This document shows positions 22,752-31,469 of a DNA stretch of 42,894 nt, piece after piece. Origin of the DNA: Novosphingobium sp. (GTDB lineage: Bacteria; Pseudomonadota; Alphaproteobacteria; Sphingomonadales; Sphingomonadaceae); the NCBI GenBank assembly GCA_020446505.1, contig JAGREN010000077.1, positions 1 through 42,894 on the forward strand, written 5' to 3'. The position numbers were made by a program, and so were the translations under genes. Below the pieces are notes generated by a model. That model made no database searches. It worked only from the letters and a program-made list of their open reading frames with translations, and had not been told where the DNA came from. Position 1 is the first letter of the stretch; the number at the start of each line of letters is the position of its first letter.

Positions 22752-23111
22752 TCAGACGCTGAAAGATGGAAGGGGAACGGTCAGGCGAAGCAGGCCGTTG
22801 GGAGCAGGCTCTTCGGTCGAATAACCTTCGAGCCTGATAGTGAAGGCCCCGTCCGGGCCGGCGACCGGCATCAGGACGCGAGTCAGGCGCAGGCGCGGCT
22901 CCCAGCGTTGCAGGGCGACCGCAACCGCGGCGAAGAGGCGAACCTTGCCGGGGCCGTTCATCGGCCGGGCGAGCAGTTCGAACAGCGGCGAGCCGTATTC
23001 GCGGCGGCACACGCGCGATCCAATCGGCGTGGTCAGGATGTCGGCAATCGACTGGGCGAGGTGTTCGAGGCCGGAAAGCCGCTTGCCGGTGCTGGCATCT
23101 GTGCCGTTCAT
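22752..23111 (-). CDS. W: Baseplate assembly protein gpW (gp25-like)
   Basis: This 119-residue homologue of T4 gp25 is the sheath-initiating wedge protein. LSGLEHLAQSIADILTTPIG, then SRVCRREYGS, LFELLARP and LRLTRVLM, are the family core. The EPR-like motif region is present as WEPRLRL. The ATG overlaps the gpV stop by 4 nt. Confidence 0.93.
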   Translation of the reverse strand: MNGTDASTGKRLSGLEHLAQSIADILTTPIGSRVCRREYGSPLFELLARPMNGPGKVRLFAAVAVALQRWEPRLRLTRVLMPVAGPDGAFTIRLEGYSTEEPAPNGLLRLTVPLPSFSV

Positions 23112-23656
23112 GTCGGCAGCCCTGTCTGGCCGCTGCCCGGCTCGACACCGCCGTGCTTGTGGGTCTTGAGCCCGATCGCGCCGGCGAGGACATTGGCGGG
23201 GGTGGTGATGTTGCCGCTGGCGGTGATCGTGCCGGTCACGGTGACATCGCCCTGGATGCTGACGCCGCCGGGCGCGACGATCGATGCGGTGGCTGCGCCG
23301 GCCAGCGCAATATCCAGCGCATGGCTTGCCGGATCATAGGCGATGAGGCTGCCGTCCTCGAACTCCACGACTTCGCGGGTTTCATCGCCGATATGGGGAA
23401 AGGCATCGCAGGTGTGGCCGCGCAGCGCCACGGCGCCTTCGATATCGCCGTCAGGGCATAGCAGCGTGACCTGCTCGCCAACCTTGGGCCGGCTCCAGAC
23501 GCGGGTACCGCCGGCACCGCCGGTGAGGAAGCGGATCGGCCCGGTCTCGACGTCGCCGCTTTCGACCACGATGCGACCGGCGGACAGGTCAACCGAAGCG
23601 ATCCGGCCATGCCGGATCATCTCGCCAACCAGTCCAGGAAGATCGTCTTCGCGCAT
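23108..23656 (-). CDS. V: Baseplate spike protein gpV
   Basis: This is the central spike that punctures the outer membrane. The N-terminal OB-fold has MIRHGRIASVDLSAGRIVVE and WSRPKVGEQVTLLCPDGD. The C-terminus is a beta-helix-like run (VSIQGDVTVTGTITASGNIT) ending with THKHGGVEPGSGQTG, the metal-binding HxH tip of P2 gpV. I use ATG 23656; an in-frame GTG lies at 23665. It is the first gene of the V-to-D operon, with an Ogr-like dyad centred 57 bp upstream and no evident Shine-Dalgarno. Confidence 0.93.
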   Translation of the reverse strand: MREDDLPGLVGEMIRHGRIASVDLSAGRIVVESGDVETGPIRFLTGGAGGTRVWSRPKVGEQVTLLCPDGDIEGAVALRGHTCDAFPHIGDETREVVEFEDGSLIAYDPASHALDIALAGAATASIVAPGGVSIQGDVTVTGTITASGNITTPANVLAGAIGLKTHKHGGVEPGSGQTGLPT

Positions 23657-23700
23657 GAACGTCACATGCGCGCAGGCGCGAACACGGTGCGAGGCAGGGC

Positions 23701-23725
23701 TGTTGTAGCTGGCAGTGCTACAACA
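23701..23725. promoter_or_regulatory. Ogr-like late control dyad, copy 1 (upstream of V)
   Basis: TGTTGT-N13-ACAACA, within a perfect 10-bp inverted repeat with a 7-nt centre (23700-23726). It stands between the fibre gene end and gpV. The dyad centre is 57 bp from the gpV ATG. It is the same motif as at 27461, 34758 and 37903. Confidence 0.75.
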
Positions 23726-23759
23726 GGGGGCTATGGCATGTCGTGATCGGTCCCGCGGC

Positions 23760-25964
23760 TCACGGGCGCGGCGCGGCGGGCATATCGCCGCGTCTTTCCA
23801 GCGCAGCCAGACGCGATGCCAGATCGGTTATTGTCGCTTCCTGTGCCGCCAGGCGGGCATCCTGACGCTTCACGATATCGAGCAGCGGCACGACCAGGCG
23901 GTCATAGGCGATGCCATCGGGGACCATGCGGGCGCCCTCGATCGGGAACCGCTCGTTGTTCTCGTCGGGCTCGGTCCAGTCGTCAGGGTGAGGCCCCCAC
24001 TGGACGAAGCGCGGATCGATCTGGGCCATCTCTTCGGCCGACAGACCATAGAACGACCAGTCTTGCCGGTCGGTCTCAGCGGTCGAACGGTAAAAGATCG
24101 GTGTCGCTGCGAGCAGGGCGTCCGAATAACGGGCCTGCATCGGCTCGACATCGCGCTTGTAACGCATAGACGACGTCGATCGCAGCAGCCGGTTGGTGCT
24201 GAAGTCGATGAAGGCATTTGCCGCGCTCGCTGTCGTGCTGGTCAATACATAGGCGTACGTCCCGTCATGCCAGAAGCGGCGCGTACCAGTGCCGTCCGAG
24301 ATCGCGACATTGCCGGCCATTCCTGGAGTGCCGGAATATTTGCCAAGGAAGGTATTGTCGTCGCCGTTCGTCAGCGAACTGCCGGCATCTGTCGGCCCGA
24401 CGATCGTGTTGTCCGCGCCGGTCAACGCCCAGGCAGCCTTGGCACCGATGATCGTGTTGTTAAGACCAATGCTGGCCGAGGCAGAGCAGGCAGAGGCACC
24501 GATCACTGTATTATAGTTCGCGATGGTGACAGCGCTTGTCAGGACCACATTTCCCAGACACACGACGCCAGTAGGGGCCGATGTCGCATCCTCGGCGGCG
24601 CGGCAGCCGATGACGGTGTTCTGCTGTGCACCGGCTCCGAGAAGGTGCGCAGCGTTGTAACCGAACAGGGTGTTGTTGCCGCCGATGACACCGTTGCCGG
24701 CATCGACGCCTACGACGCTGCAGCCGAATGACGTTCCCGCACCGAGGCCGGTTCCCGTGCCAAGCCGTAGACCGGTTCCTCCGTTTCCACCCTCGGCCTG
24801 GGGAATGATCGACTGGCTCAGCTTGTAGGTCGTGCCATTGACGCGCGCGAAGAAGCCGGTTGTCGTGGACCAGAAGTCCCCGTTGGCCGGCGCAGCAGGT
24901 GCGACGCCGTGCGGGATGTTAAAGCTTGCGCCGGGGGCGGTGCTGGGCGCTGCCGTGAAACGGCCTGACAGGGTCATGGCCTCGAACGTGGCAGTGCCGG
25001 TATGCGCGCCGCTGGCCGCCGCAGGCACTCCCAGATTGGTGCGCGCGGTTGCCACGGATGCCACGTCGGCAAGGTTATTTGCGGCCAGCATCGCGCCGAT
25101 CAGGTTCGACTGGATGAGCATCCACGACGCGCCGACTGCCGCCTGGGAGCCGCCGGCATTGTCAGCCACGGCGACGTAGACGTCACCGACGTCGACGACG
25201 ATACCGGCTGCACCACCGATCTTGCCGGCGCCGCTGACGAACCAGGCATCGCCCTTGCTTGCGGCCGGATAGTTGGGATTGCCCGCGCAGTTGGTGAGGC
25301 CCTTGATCTCCCACAGGCCGGTGACGGCGGCCGTGATCGCCGTCTTGACCGCCTTCTGGCTGGGCACGCGGGTATCGCTGTTGGCAGTCAGGTTGCCATC
25401 GGTGTCGACATCGAGCGTTGCCGATGTGCCGAGGCCCAGATTGGCGCGGGCGGTGCCGGCGTTCGCCAGGTCGGAAAGGTTCGCGGTCTGCTGCAGGAAG
25501 CGCGCATTACACCAGTCCTGCGTGGCATAGAGCAGCGATCCGTCGATGAGTACCGTGACATCGTCCGTGCTCGACAGACGCACCGATCCCCGGATGCGCA
25601 GCTCGCGCGGCGCACCGTCCTCCGGCACCGGCTTGTAGGTGGCGGGGAAATTGCCATAGGCAAACAGGTCGCCGTCATCGTCGAAGATGCCGAACTCCCT
25701 GACATGAAAGCCGCCTTCCTCGATCGGTACGATGCCCTCGGCAATCATGACCGTGGGATCGAGCGAACTGACGTCGAGCGCCGAGATTGCACCGCGCCAG
25801 AGTTCATTGACCAGATCGGTTTCCGCGCCGGTCGGCGGCGGCACTTCCGCACCGTTGCCGTCGCCGACCGCCATCTCCGTCAGCACGACGGGTGGCCCTC
25901 CGGCATCCGCGGCGGTGACCTTGGCGGCGCCTGTTGCCGTGACAGACATATAATAGGTAGGCAT
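23760..25964 (-). CDS. Tail fibre protein with C-terminal S74 chaperone domain, 734 aa
   Basis: This is the receptor-binding fibre. Residues 1-150 match the P2-type tail-collar fibre N-terminus (TYYMSVTATGAAKVTAADAG, then ELWRGAIS). Linker repeats follow (LSDLANAGTARANLGLG near 165; LADVASVATARTNLGV near 300). Residues about 430-560 form short repeats around NTVIG, NTIIG, NTIVG and NTFLG, probably a left-handed beta-helix shaft. The last 140 residues start SSMRYKRDVEPM, the intramolecular chaperone of endosialidase type (peptidase S74), which cleaves itself after trimer folding. No separate fibre-assembly gene is seen, consistent with the built-in chaperone. Confidence 0.9.
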   Translation of the reverse strand: MPTYYMSVTATGAAKVTAADAGGPPVVLTEMAVGDGNGAEVPPPTGAETDLVNELWRGAISALDVSSLDPTVMIAEGIVPIEEGGFHVREFGIFDDDGDLFAYGNFPATYKPVPEDGAPRELRIRGSVRLSSTDDVTVLIDGSLLYATQDWCNARFLQQTANLSDLANAGTARANLGLGTSATLDVDTDGNLTANSDTRVPSQKAVKTAITAAVTGLWEIKGLTNCAGNPNYPAASKGDAWFVSGAGKIGGAAGIVVDVGDVYVAVADNAGGSQAAVGASWMLIQSNLIGAMLAANNLADVASVATARTNLGVPAAASGAHTGTATFEAMTLSGRFTAAPSTAPGASFNIPHGVAPAAPANGDFWSTTTGFFARVNGTTYKLSQSIIPQAEGGNGGTGLRLGTGTGLGAGTSFGCSVVGVDAGNGVIGGNNTLFGYNAAHLLGAGAQQNTVIGCRAAEDATSAPTGVVCLGNVVLTSAVTIANYNTVIGASACSASASIGLNNTIIGAKAAWALTGADNTIVGPTDAGSSLTNGDDNTFLGKYSGTPGMAGNVAISDGTGTRRFWHDGTYAYVLTSTTASAANAFIDFSTNRLLRSTSSMRYKRDVEPMQARYSDALLAATPIFYRSTAETDRQDWSFYGLSAEEMAQIDPRFVQWGPHPDDWTEPDENNERFPIEGARMVPDGIAYDRLVVPLLDIVKRQDARLAAQEATITDLASRLAALERRGDMPAAPRP

Positions 25965-25979
25965 CCGCGGGGGTGCTCC

Positions 25980-26516
25980 TTAAGGGACAGGTGCGATGGT
26001 GACGGTGTCGGCGCTCTGGGCGGCGCCGGCGGCGTAGAAGGTAGCGGCGCTCACGCCGTCGACGCGCACGCTGGTCAGATGGCTGCGCAGGTTCTTCGCG
26101 CTCATTGCCGCGGCATCCAGATCGTCGTACATTTCGGCATCGGCGATGCCGACCTGGTCCACCGTGATCTCGACCGCGAAGGTGAACGGATCTCCGGGCG
26201 GCACCTGGTCGAACCATTCGATCAGCAGCGCGCCGTAGCCCAGGATGTCGATCGCGCTCTTGATCGCCGCGATCGTGCCCTTGCGCTCGTGGATCTCGCG
26301 GCTCGCGCCAATGACCGCGCGCTTGCGGGCTTCGCTCCAGTCCGGATTCCAGTCATCGACCGATTCCGCCCAGGCCAGCCACGGCAGCAGCGCCGCGGGG
26401 CAGGTGGCGGGATCGTCAAGCTCGCGCACCGGGGTCTCGACATCGTTGACGCGCGCGAGCGTGAGCGAGACATCGCGCTCCTCGCTGCAGGCGTTGGGCG
26501 GCAGCAGGTCAGACAT
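25980..26516 (-). CDS. I: Baseplate protein gpI
   Basis: The 178-residue protein matches P2 gpI. LLPPNACSEERDVSLTLARV, CPAALLPWLAWAESVDDWN and SREIHERKGTIAAIKSAIDI are the family blocks. The last is the typical HRxKGTxxAI motif. It joins the wedge protein gpJ to the fibre. The ATG lies 8 nt inside the end of gpJ, and the fibre gene follows after 15 nt. Confidence 0.93.
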   Translation of the reverse strand: MSDLLPPNACSEERDVSLTLARVNDVETPVRELDDPATCPAALLPWLAWAESVDDWNPDWSEARKRAVIGASREIHERKGTIAAIKSAIDILGYGALLIEWFDQVPPGDPFTFAVEITVDQVGIADAEMYDDLDAAAMSAKNLRSHLTSVRVDGVSAATFYAAGAAQSADTVTIAPVP

Positions 26517-27417
26517 CGGAGCCTACCACGGTCACCGTGATGCTGGTCGGATAATACGCCTCGCCCGCGCCTGCGATGAGATCGGCGGCGGGCTCTGTCA
26601 GCGCGACATTCTGGACCAGCCCGGCACGGTGCAGCGCGCCGAACAGGCCCGAGCGCCTGACATCGTATTCAAGCCGGTGGACCGAAAAGGCATAGGCAGT
26701 GACGGCCTCCAGCGCGGCCAGGCGAACAACTTCGGCATCGGGGCCGGGATAGATGGTGAGCTGCGCCTCGATCGTATAGCCGGTGACATCGGCAGACAGG
26801 ACTGTGACGCTGTCGGTGAGTGGGCGCACGTTCTCCGCCGTCAGTGCCGCTTCGACCGTATCGAGCAGGGCGCCATCGGCAGTTCCGTCGCCTTCCTGGC
26901 CGAGCACGTAGACGGTGACTTCGCCGGGATCGGGCGAGACGGCCTGGATATCCTTGACGTCGGCCGAGGCCCCCAGGCCGTGAAAGATATAGCTGCCCTC
27001 GCTGCCCGCCGTGGTGAAACCTTCGGGCGCGAGCTGGATGCGCCGGCGGAAATCCTCGTCGCTCTCATAGGTCGGCGGCACCGGCGGCACGGCCTCGGCA
27101 TCGCCGGGGTCGAGGGTCAGGCGCACCACGCCCTTGCGCGAGCCGATGTGATCGAGCGCGGCCCCGGTGGCATAGGCCAGCAGCAGCGATCGGCAGCCGT
27201 CGTTGAAATCGGCGCGGATCAGCAGTTCGCGATAGGCCGCGACTTCAAGGATCTTGTAGACGGGATCGCTTTCAACCAGCGCGTCGAACACGGGATCGCG
27301 CGCGCGCAGATCGGCCAGCATTTCAGCCAGGATCGCCTCGTAATCGAGCTGCTCGACCACTTCGGGCGGCGGCAGCAACGACAGGTCGAGCGTGGAAATC
27401 GCGGAAGTGGCAGCCAT
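26509..27417 (-). CDS. J: Baseplate wedge protein gpJ
   Basis: The 302-residue protein is the gp6-like baseplate wedge. EVVEQLDYEAILAEMLADL, LLIRADFNDGCRSLLLAYAT and ALDHIGSRKGVVRL are the P2 gpJ hallmarks, followed by ESDEDFRRRIQLAPEGFTTA. It heads a J-I-fibre operon. An Ogr-like dyad is centred 56 bp upstream of the ATG, and no Shine-Dalgarno is visible. Confidence 0.94.
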   Translation of the reverse strand: MAATSAISTLDLSLLPPPEVVEQLDYEAILAEMLADLRARDPVFDALVESDPVYKILEVAAYRELLIRADFNDGCRSLLLAYATGAALDHIGSRKGVVRLTLDPGDAEAVPPVPPTYESDEDFRRRIQLAPEGFTTAGSEGSYIFHGLGASADVKDIQAVSPDPGEVTVYVLGQEGDGTADGALLDTVEAALTAENVRPLTDSVTVLSADVTGYTIEAQLTIYPGPDAEVVRLAALEAVTAYAFSVHRLEYDVRRSGLFGALHRAGLVQNVALTEPAADLIAGAGEAYYPTSITVTVVGSDV

Positions 27418-27460
27418 GCCCGCATGTCGTCGCGCGCACGCGATGGCTGCCAGCGGGGGC

Positions 27461-27485
27461 TGTTGTAGCGCGGCGCTCTACAACA
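27461..27485. promoter_or_regulatory. Ogr-like late control dyad, copy 2 (upstream of J)
   Basis: TGTTGT-N13-ACAACA, inside 9-bp perfect arms (27460-27486). Identical over 27 bp to copy 3 at 34757-34783. Its right part overlaps the stop and last codons of gpS. The centre is 56 bp upstream of the gpJ ATG. Confidence 0.78.
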
Positions 27486-28002
27486 GGGAGGGTTGCGACA
27501 GCGCGGCGCTCTCGATGGCGGCGGTCACCTTGTCGAAGATGCGCTCGCGGTCTTCATCGGGCAGGCCGATCAGCGGGCGAGCGGCATAGGTGACTTCGGG
27601 CGATCCCGGATCGCGGGTGACGTGATCGCGCAGGCCGAAGTGATGCACGGACATAACCCGCGCCACAGCGCCGGGATAACCGACGCTGGCTTCTTCGGCG
27701 GTGGACTGTGCGCGCAGGACCGAGGTCGAGGTGGCGCGCTGGAACATGCGGTCCCTCCTGGCGACCTTCGTGACGGCGGTCTTCGCGCCCGATCGCAGCG
27801 GCACGGGACGGGCCTTTTCAAGTACCGCGCGGCGGGGCGCCATCGGCGCGCCCTCGGGCGTGACGTTTGCCTTGATGCGCCGGGCGTTCGCGCCGCGCAG
27901 ATCCCGGGCTATCTCGCGCGAGAGCTTGCCCCGCCCGGACGGGGAGACGGCATCGATCAGGCCATCGACCACATGGTCGAGCGGGGAGAAATCGTCGCTC
28001 AC
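27478..28002 (-). CDS. S: Tail completion/virion morphogenesis protein gpS
   Basis: The 174-residue protein matches P2 gpS. LSREIARDLRGANARRIKAN and TPEGAPMAPR form the N-terminal block, and VHHFGLRDHVT with ARPLIGLPDEDRERIF the C-terminal block. It acts with gpR in joining tail and head. The start is GTG 28002, overlapping the gpR stop (GTGA). Its end overlaps the control dyad of J. Confidence 0.92.
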   Translation of the reverse strand: MSDDFSPLDHVVDGLIDAVSPSGRGKLSREIARDLRGANARRIKANVTPEGAPMAPRRAVLEKARPVPLRSGAKTAVTKVARRDRMFQRATSTSVLRAQSTAEEASVGYPGAVARVMSVHHFGLRDHVTRDPGSPEVTYAARPLIGLPDEDRERIFDKVTAAIESAALSQPSLL

Positions 28003-28526
28003 GGTTCCTCGATGTCTTCATCGCGCGGCAGGATCCTGACCCCGCCGAAGAACAGCTCTTCCAGCAGGACAGGGCCTTCGGGCGTGTCGAGGCTGGGATC
28101 CATCAGCGGATCGTCGGGCGAAGGTTCGGGCATGTGGACCACGTCCCATCCGCTGCCGTCTTCGCGCGCGGTGACGGTCACCGTCTCCTGCAGCTCGAAC
28201 GTAATCGCCACGTCCCAGCTCTTGTCGTCGAGGATATCGGCGGCGAAGCGGATGTTCTCATCCTCTGTCGCATAGCGCAGCAGCAGGTCGGGCTGATGCG
28301 TGCGCAGCCACAGCAGCAGCGGAACCATGATCAGGTCCGGCCCTTGCGTATAGCCTTCGAAGAACAGGCGCACGGCATAGCGGTACTGGAACCCGAGCTT
28401 GCCCGTCCGGCGCGAGACGATGCGCCCCTGATCGACGAACACCTTCAGCCGTTCCGGGCTGCGGCCTTCGGCGAACTCGGGATTGGCTGCGACCAGCGCG
28501 GCGCGCAGGGATGCGATCTTGTCCAT
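27999..28526 (-). CDS. R: Tail completion protein gpR
   Basis: The 175-residue protein matches P2 gpR: IASLRAALVAANPEFAEGRS, then LKVFVDQGRI, QYRYAVRLFFEGY and VPLLLWLRTHQPDLL. It is needed for stable head-tail joining. The C-terminal 60 residues are acidic. It directly follows the lysis genes, as in P2. Confidence 0.92.
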   Translation of the reverse strand: MDKIASLRAALVAANPEFAEGRSPERLKVFVDQGRIVSRRTGKLGFQYRYAVRLFFEGYTQGPDLIMVPLLLWLRTHQPDLLLRYATEDENIRFAADILDDKSWDVAITFELQETVTVTAREDGSGWDVVHMPEPSPDDPLMDPSLDTPEGPVLLEELFFGGVRILPRDEDIEEP

Positions 28527-28799
28527 TCAGGAAGCCGGAACCGTCGTGCAGCCCGGCACGATCAGCGCACGCAAATCACCGTTCTCGGCCCGCAGATCGA
28601 GATTTTCGGCCCTGAGGATCACGGTATCGGCCCGCGCATCGCCGGTGAGGCTGCTCTTCGGCGTAACGGTCGGAAGATCGGCGGTATTGACACAGGGCAC
28701 AGGTGTGGGGACGGGCACGGTGCGGACCTCGATTCCCGGTTCATCGTGTCCGCAGGCGGCTAGCAGGGCGATAAGCGGGAACAGGATCAATCTGTGCAT
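28527..28799 (-). CDS. Outer-membrane spanin lipoprotein (Rz1-like)
   Basis: The 90-residue protein has a lipoprotein signal MHRLILFPLIALLAACG with lipobox LAAC (Cys16). Pro-rich VPVPTPVPC follows, then a helix (ILRAENLDLRAENGDLRAL). This is the build of an o-spanin, which pairs with an inner-membrane Rz protein to fuse the membranes at lysis. It lies just downstream of the Rz-like gene but is not nested in it, unlike lambda Rz/Rz1. Confidence 0.8.
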   Translation of the reverse strand: MHRLILFPLIALLAACGHDEPGIEVRTVPVPTPVPCVNTADLPTVTPKSSLTGDARADTVILRAENLDLRAENGDLRALIVPGCTTVPAS

Positions 28800-28802
28800 G
28801 GC

Positions 28803-29165
28803 TCAGTCCTCCATCACGAAGCCGGGCGTCCGGCACTGATCGTCGGGTTCCAGGCTTTCGAGTTCGGCACGGATCGCGGCGGCCTTGCTGCGCAGGACAG
28901 CGGACCTGGGGGCTTGCGCCTCGATCGAGGAAAGCTGTGCGGCTCGCGCCGCCTTGCCGGCGCCGACGAATTTCTCCAGCGCTCCCTGCAGTGTCTCGAC
29001 AGAGCCACGCGTGATCGCATGAGCGGCGCGTTCGGATGCCAGTTCGTTGCGTTTGGCCTCCAGACTGTCGCTGAGACCGTCTGCCCGCCAGATAACGAAG
29101 GCGAGGGCGATGGCGAGCGCGCACACGATGCCGGCAGTGATCTTGGCTGCAAGCGATTGGAACAT
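28803..29165 (-). CDS. Inner-membrane spanin (Rz-like)
   Basis: The 120-residue protein has an N-terminal transmembrane helix (ITAGIVCALAIALAFVIW). A periplasmic helical coiled coil follows, with regular Glu/Arg/Ala spacing (EAKRNELASERAAHA) to the end. This is the i-spanin build. The ATG overlaps the stop of the membrane gene upstream. The partner o-spanin follows. Confidence 0.78.
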   Translation of the reverse strand: MFQSLAAKITAGIVCALAIALAFVIWRADGLSDSLEAKRNELASERAAHAITRGSVETLQGALEKFVGAGKAARAAQLSSIEAQAPRSAVLRSKAAAIRAELESLEPDDQCRTPGFVMED

Positions 29166-29524
29166 CAGCTTCCCCCCTTTGCATCTTCAAAGTCGGGTTC
29201 CGGCTCGAACCAGCTCGATTGCTGGTTGTAGCCACATCCGTAGCCCTGGTTGAACGACTGCGGAGACTGGCTGAATGCCCGCCCCATCCATTTGATCTTG
29301 GCCAGCTGCTCGGCCGTTGGCGCGACCAGGTAGAGGATCAGCGACAGCGCCATGAGCCAGACGATATTCCCGGCGACGCCCTCAAGCTCGGCATGCGAAC
29401 CCGCACGTCCCATCGCAGTCGTGATCTTGTCGAGTTGCCAGAACCCGGCGGTCAGGACGGAAAGATTGACCCAGCGGCGCCATGCGAACTTGGTCTCTGG
29501 GCGCAGGACAGAAGGTTCGTTCAT
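29165..29524 (-). CDS. Membrane protein in the lysis cassette, 119 aa (possible holin)
   Basis: A first hydrophobic helix lies around residues 18-32 (VNLSVLTAGFWQL) and a clear second at 52-68 (GNIVWLMALSLILYLVAP). The tail is Gly/Gln/Tyr-rich, SFNQGYGCGYNQQSS. Its place between endolysin and spanins and its two helices fit a holin or antiholin, but no holin family is recognised. It overlaps the spanin start by 4 nt. Confidence 0.6.
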   Translation of the reverse strand: MNEPSVLRPETKFAWRRWVNLSVLTAGFWQLDKITTAMGRAGSHAELEGVAGNIVWLMALSLILYLVAPTAEQLAKIKWMGRAFSQSPQSFNQGYGCGYNQQSSWFEPEPDFEDAKGGS

Positions 29525-29525
29525 C

Positions 29526-30155
29526 CTAGGCCTCGTTGCGGCTGATCACGCCGCCGTTCATTGGCGGGAGTGGAACTGTGCTCAATGGCAGCCCGGCAGG
29601 CCAGCGCGTAGCCAGCAAACGGCTCTTCGCGATCGGCATGATGTTGACCGCGTTCGACTGGTTTCCGCCAAGGATGTAGAGGTTGCTCGCACTCTCACCG
29701 ACAGCGAACCCGACATGACCGCCACCCTGCCGTCCGAAAACGGCGATGCAGCCATAACGCGGCGGGCTGGCCTTGCCCCAGCTCGCCCATTCCCTGGCAC
29801 GGGCGAAGGCGCCCTTGCCGGGATAGGGCTGACCTGCCGCATCGAGGCAGTGAGCGACGAAGAAACCGCACCATGGCGTTTCGTCATCATTGAACCATCC
29901 GGCACCGAGTCGCGCCCAGCCTTTGGCTATCCAGCTGTTGTGCCGTGGTCCGGGAATTTCCCTTTGTCCTATCAGGCGGCGCGCTTCTGCGATCCATGGC
30001 AATTCGATCCGCTGTGTGGCTGGCGAGGCAGGCTCCCACTTGCCGCTGATAGCGGCCATGACGAGATCGTACTCGCGCTGGGTGATCTTGCTGCCGTCAG
30101 GCGAGCGTACGGAGCGCCACTCGGCCATGAATGCGTCATGGCTGAAAACCGTCAT
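29526..30155 (-). CDS. Endolysin, CHAP/NlpC-like (TIGR02594-type) amidase, 209 aa
   Basis: This is the probable peptidoglycan hydrolase. After about 50 N-terminal residues of their own type, the domain reads PWIAEARRLIGQREIPG, then TPWCGFFVAHCLDAAG with the likely catalytic Cys, and GGHVGFAVGES with the likely His. This order matches TIGR02594-family phage lysins. There is no signal peptide, so it needs a holin to reach the wall. Genes with membrane helices lie on both sides. Confidence 0.82.
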   Translation of the reverse strand: MTVFSHDAFMAEWRSVRSPDGSKITQREYDLVMAAISGKWEPASPATQRIELPWIAEARRLIGQREIPGPRHNSWIAKGWARLGAGWFNDDETPWCGFFVAHCLDAAGQPYPGKGAFARAREWASWGKASPPRYGCIAVFGRQGGGHVGFAVGESASNLYILGGNQSNAVNIMPIAKSRLLATRWPAGLPLSTVPLPPMNGGVISRNEA

Positions 30156-30406
30156 GTCAGGTTCTCCAGCAAACGCGAGCCCAGCAGACAGCGATAGACA
30201 TCGATGATCGTGGCATTCTGCCGCGCGATCAGGTCGCTGGCGCGATCTAGTACCCTGGCAGCTTCGGGATGCGTGCGCGCAAGCTGCTGCAGCTCACGCA
30301 TGACCTCGATCGGGCAGGGCGGCTGCTCGCAGACTGACCGGCGCGATATCGCCTGCGCCCCGGCCAGCATCTCGCCGGGATACGGTGACGCCGCTCGTTC
30401 CGTCAT
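30152..30406 (-). CDS. Hypothetical protein in the lysis cassette, 84 aa
   Basis: This soluble, helical protein (PIEVMRELQQLARTHPEAAR, VLDRASDLIARQ) has two Cys near the N-terminus. Overlaps of 4 nt at both ends place it in the operon. No signal or membrane segment is seen. A regulatory role in lysis is possible but unsupported. Confidence 0.6.
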   Translation of the reverse strand: MTERAASPYPGEMLAGAQAISRRSVCEQPPCPIEVMRELQQLARTHPEAARVLDRASDLIARQNATIIDVYRCLLGSRLLENLT

Positions 30407-30729
30407 TGACCCTTCTCCCTGTGATACCGCTCCAGATCGGAGACGCGGGTCCGCAGGCTTTCGAACTGGTCGCTCATCAGACTCATCTGTCCCGACTGGC
30501 GCTCATCGATCCGCGCGACGGTGACCTGCATGGAGTTGACGGCAGTGGTCAGCCAGACGAAGAACGCGGCGACCAGTGCCGTCATCACCGCCGCACCGAT
30601 GGCTCCTGCCCATTTGAGGGGCGGCGGAATTTCCGTTTTGCGCACTTCGGGATGCTGGTTCACGAAGCGGTTCAATGCCTCTTCGGCAGCACGTTCCGCT
30701 TCTTCGCGCAGCTGCTGGGTCATCGGCAT
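30403..30729 (-). CDS. Single-span membrane protein, holin-like, 108 aa
   Basis: A charged N-terminal helix (QQLREEAERAAEEALNRFV) precedes one strong transmembrane helix (AGAIGAAVMTALVAAFFVWL) at residues 42-61. A coiled-coil tail, DQFESLRTRVSDLERYHRE, follows. The gene stands first in the lysis group, after gpX. In P2 the holin gene Y is at this place, so a holin function is likely though the sequence family differs. Confidence 0.62.
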   Translation of the reverse strand: MPMTQQLREEAERAAEEALNRFVNQHPEVRKTEIPPPLKWAGAIGAAVMTALVAAFFVWLTTAVNSMQVTVARIDERQSGQMSLMSDQFESLRTRVSDLERYHREKGQ

Positions 30730-30774
30730 GCCGCTCTCCCGTTCGCGCCTTTTCCAGAATCGCCAACCATCCGA

Positions 30775-30999
30775 TCAATCCCAGAGCTGGACGATTTCGC
30801 GCAAGGCGGGGGCCGGGCTGCGGACAGGGACCAGCACTTCGCGTCCGGCGGGCAGCAGTGCACCGAGCGCAGCGAGACCGGGGTTGATATCGAGCACTTC
30901 GGGCAGATCGGCAGGGCCGAGCCCGCGCGTGCGCCAGATCAGCGCGTCGAGCGTGTCGCCGGCTTCGGCGGTGACGGTGGCGGTGTTCAGCGCGGTCAT
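30775..30999 (-). CDS. X: Tail protein X (LysM-like)
   Basis: The 74-residue protein matches P2 gpX: VTAEAGDTLDALIWR, then VLDINPGLAALGALLPAG and VLVPV, a LysM-type fold. It is a small tail component. The ATG overlaps the gpL stop by 4 nt, as in the L-X order of P2. Confidence 0.92.
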   Translation of the reverse strand: MTALNTATVTAEAGDTLDALIWRTRGLGPADLPEVLDINPGLAALGALLPAGREVLVPVRSPAPALREIVQLWD

Positions 31000-31469
31000 T
31001 TCAGCGCCACCCGGCAGCGGGTCTTGCCCATGAGGTCTCGCAGTGCGGCGGTTGCCTCGCGGCGAAGCGCGTCGCAGGGATCCTCGCGAAGGGCATTGCG
31101 ATCGCGCCCGGCGTCGGTGGCGCTGATGTCGGTGTGCGTTTCGGCCAGGTCTGCCGCGGCGAAGGCGTGGACCGCTCGCCGCCAGAGGATGACGGCGCGA
31201 TTCTCGCCGCCGATCGTCACTTCCGATGTTGCGGCAAGGTCAGCCGCGCCTTCCTCTTCGCGCACGGCGCGCCAGGCAGCGAGGCCAACCGATGCGCTGA
31301 CCATGCCGCCAAGCAGCGCCTCACGCACACGCTTGCCCGAGGCGGTCTCGGGAATGCGCTGGGCATCGCGAAAGCTCTGGATGGACAGTGCCGGATACCA
31401 GCCATCGCCCGCGACGGCATCTTCGACCGTTGCGGGCGGCTCTGCAGGCGGGGCGGCGACGAACGACAA
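30996..31469 (-). CDS. L: Head completion/stabilisation protein gpL
   Basis: The 157-residue protein matches P2 gpL (head-tail connector adaptor). It has DGWYPALSIQSFRDAQRIPE, then VREALLGGMVSAS and LWRRAVHAFAAADLAET. The start is TTG 31469, supported by GAAGGATATC as Shine-Dalgarno; no nearby ATG fits. It follows gpM after 116 nt. Confidence 0.9.
   Translation of the reverse strand: MSFVAAPPAEPPATVEDAVAGDGWYPALSIQSFRDAQRIPETASGKRVREALLGGMVSASVGLAAWRAVREEEGAADLAATSEVTIGGENRAVILWRRAVHAFAAADLAETHTDISATDAGRDRNALREDPCDALRREATAALRDLMGKTRCRVALK

Noticed and set aside
20945-22762. Rightward open frame of 605 codons opposite sheath and tube genes
   Set aside because: It is antisense to well-recognised sheath and tube proteins and spans several real gene boundaries on the other strand.
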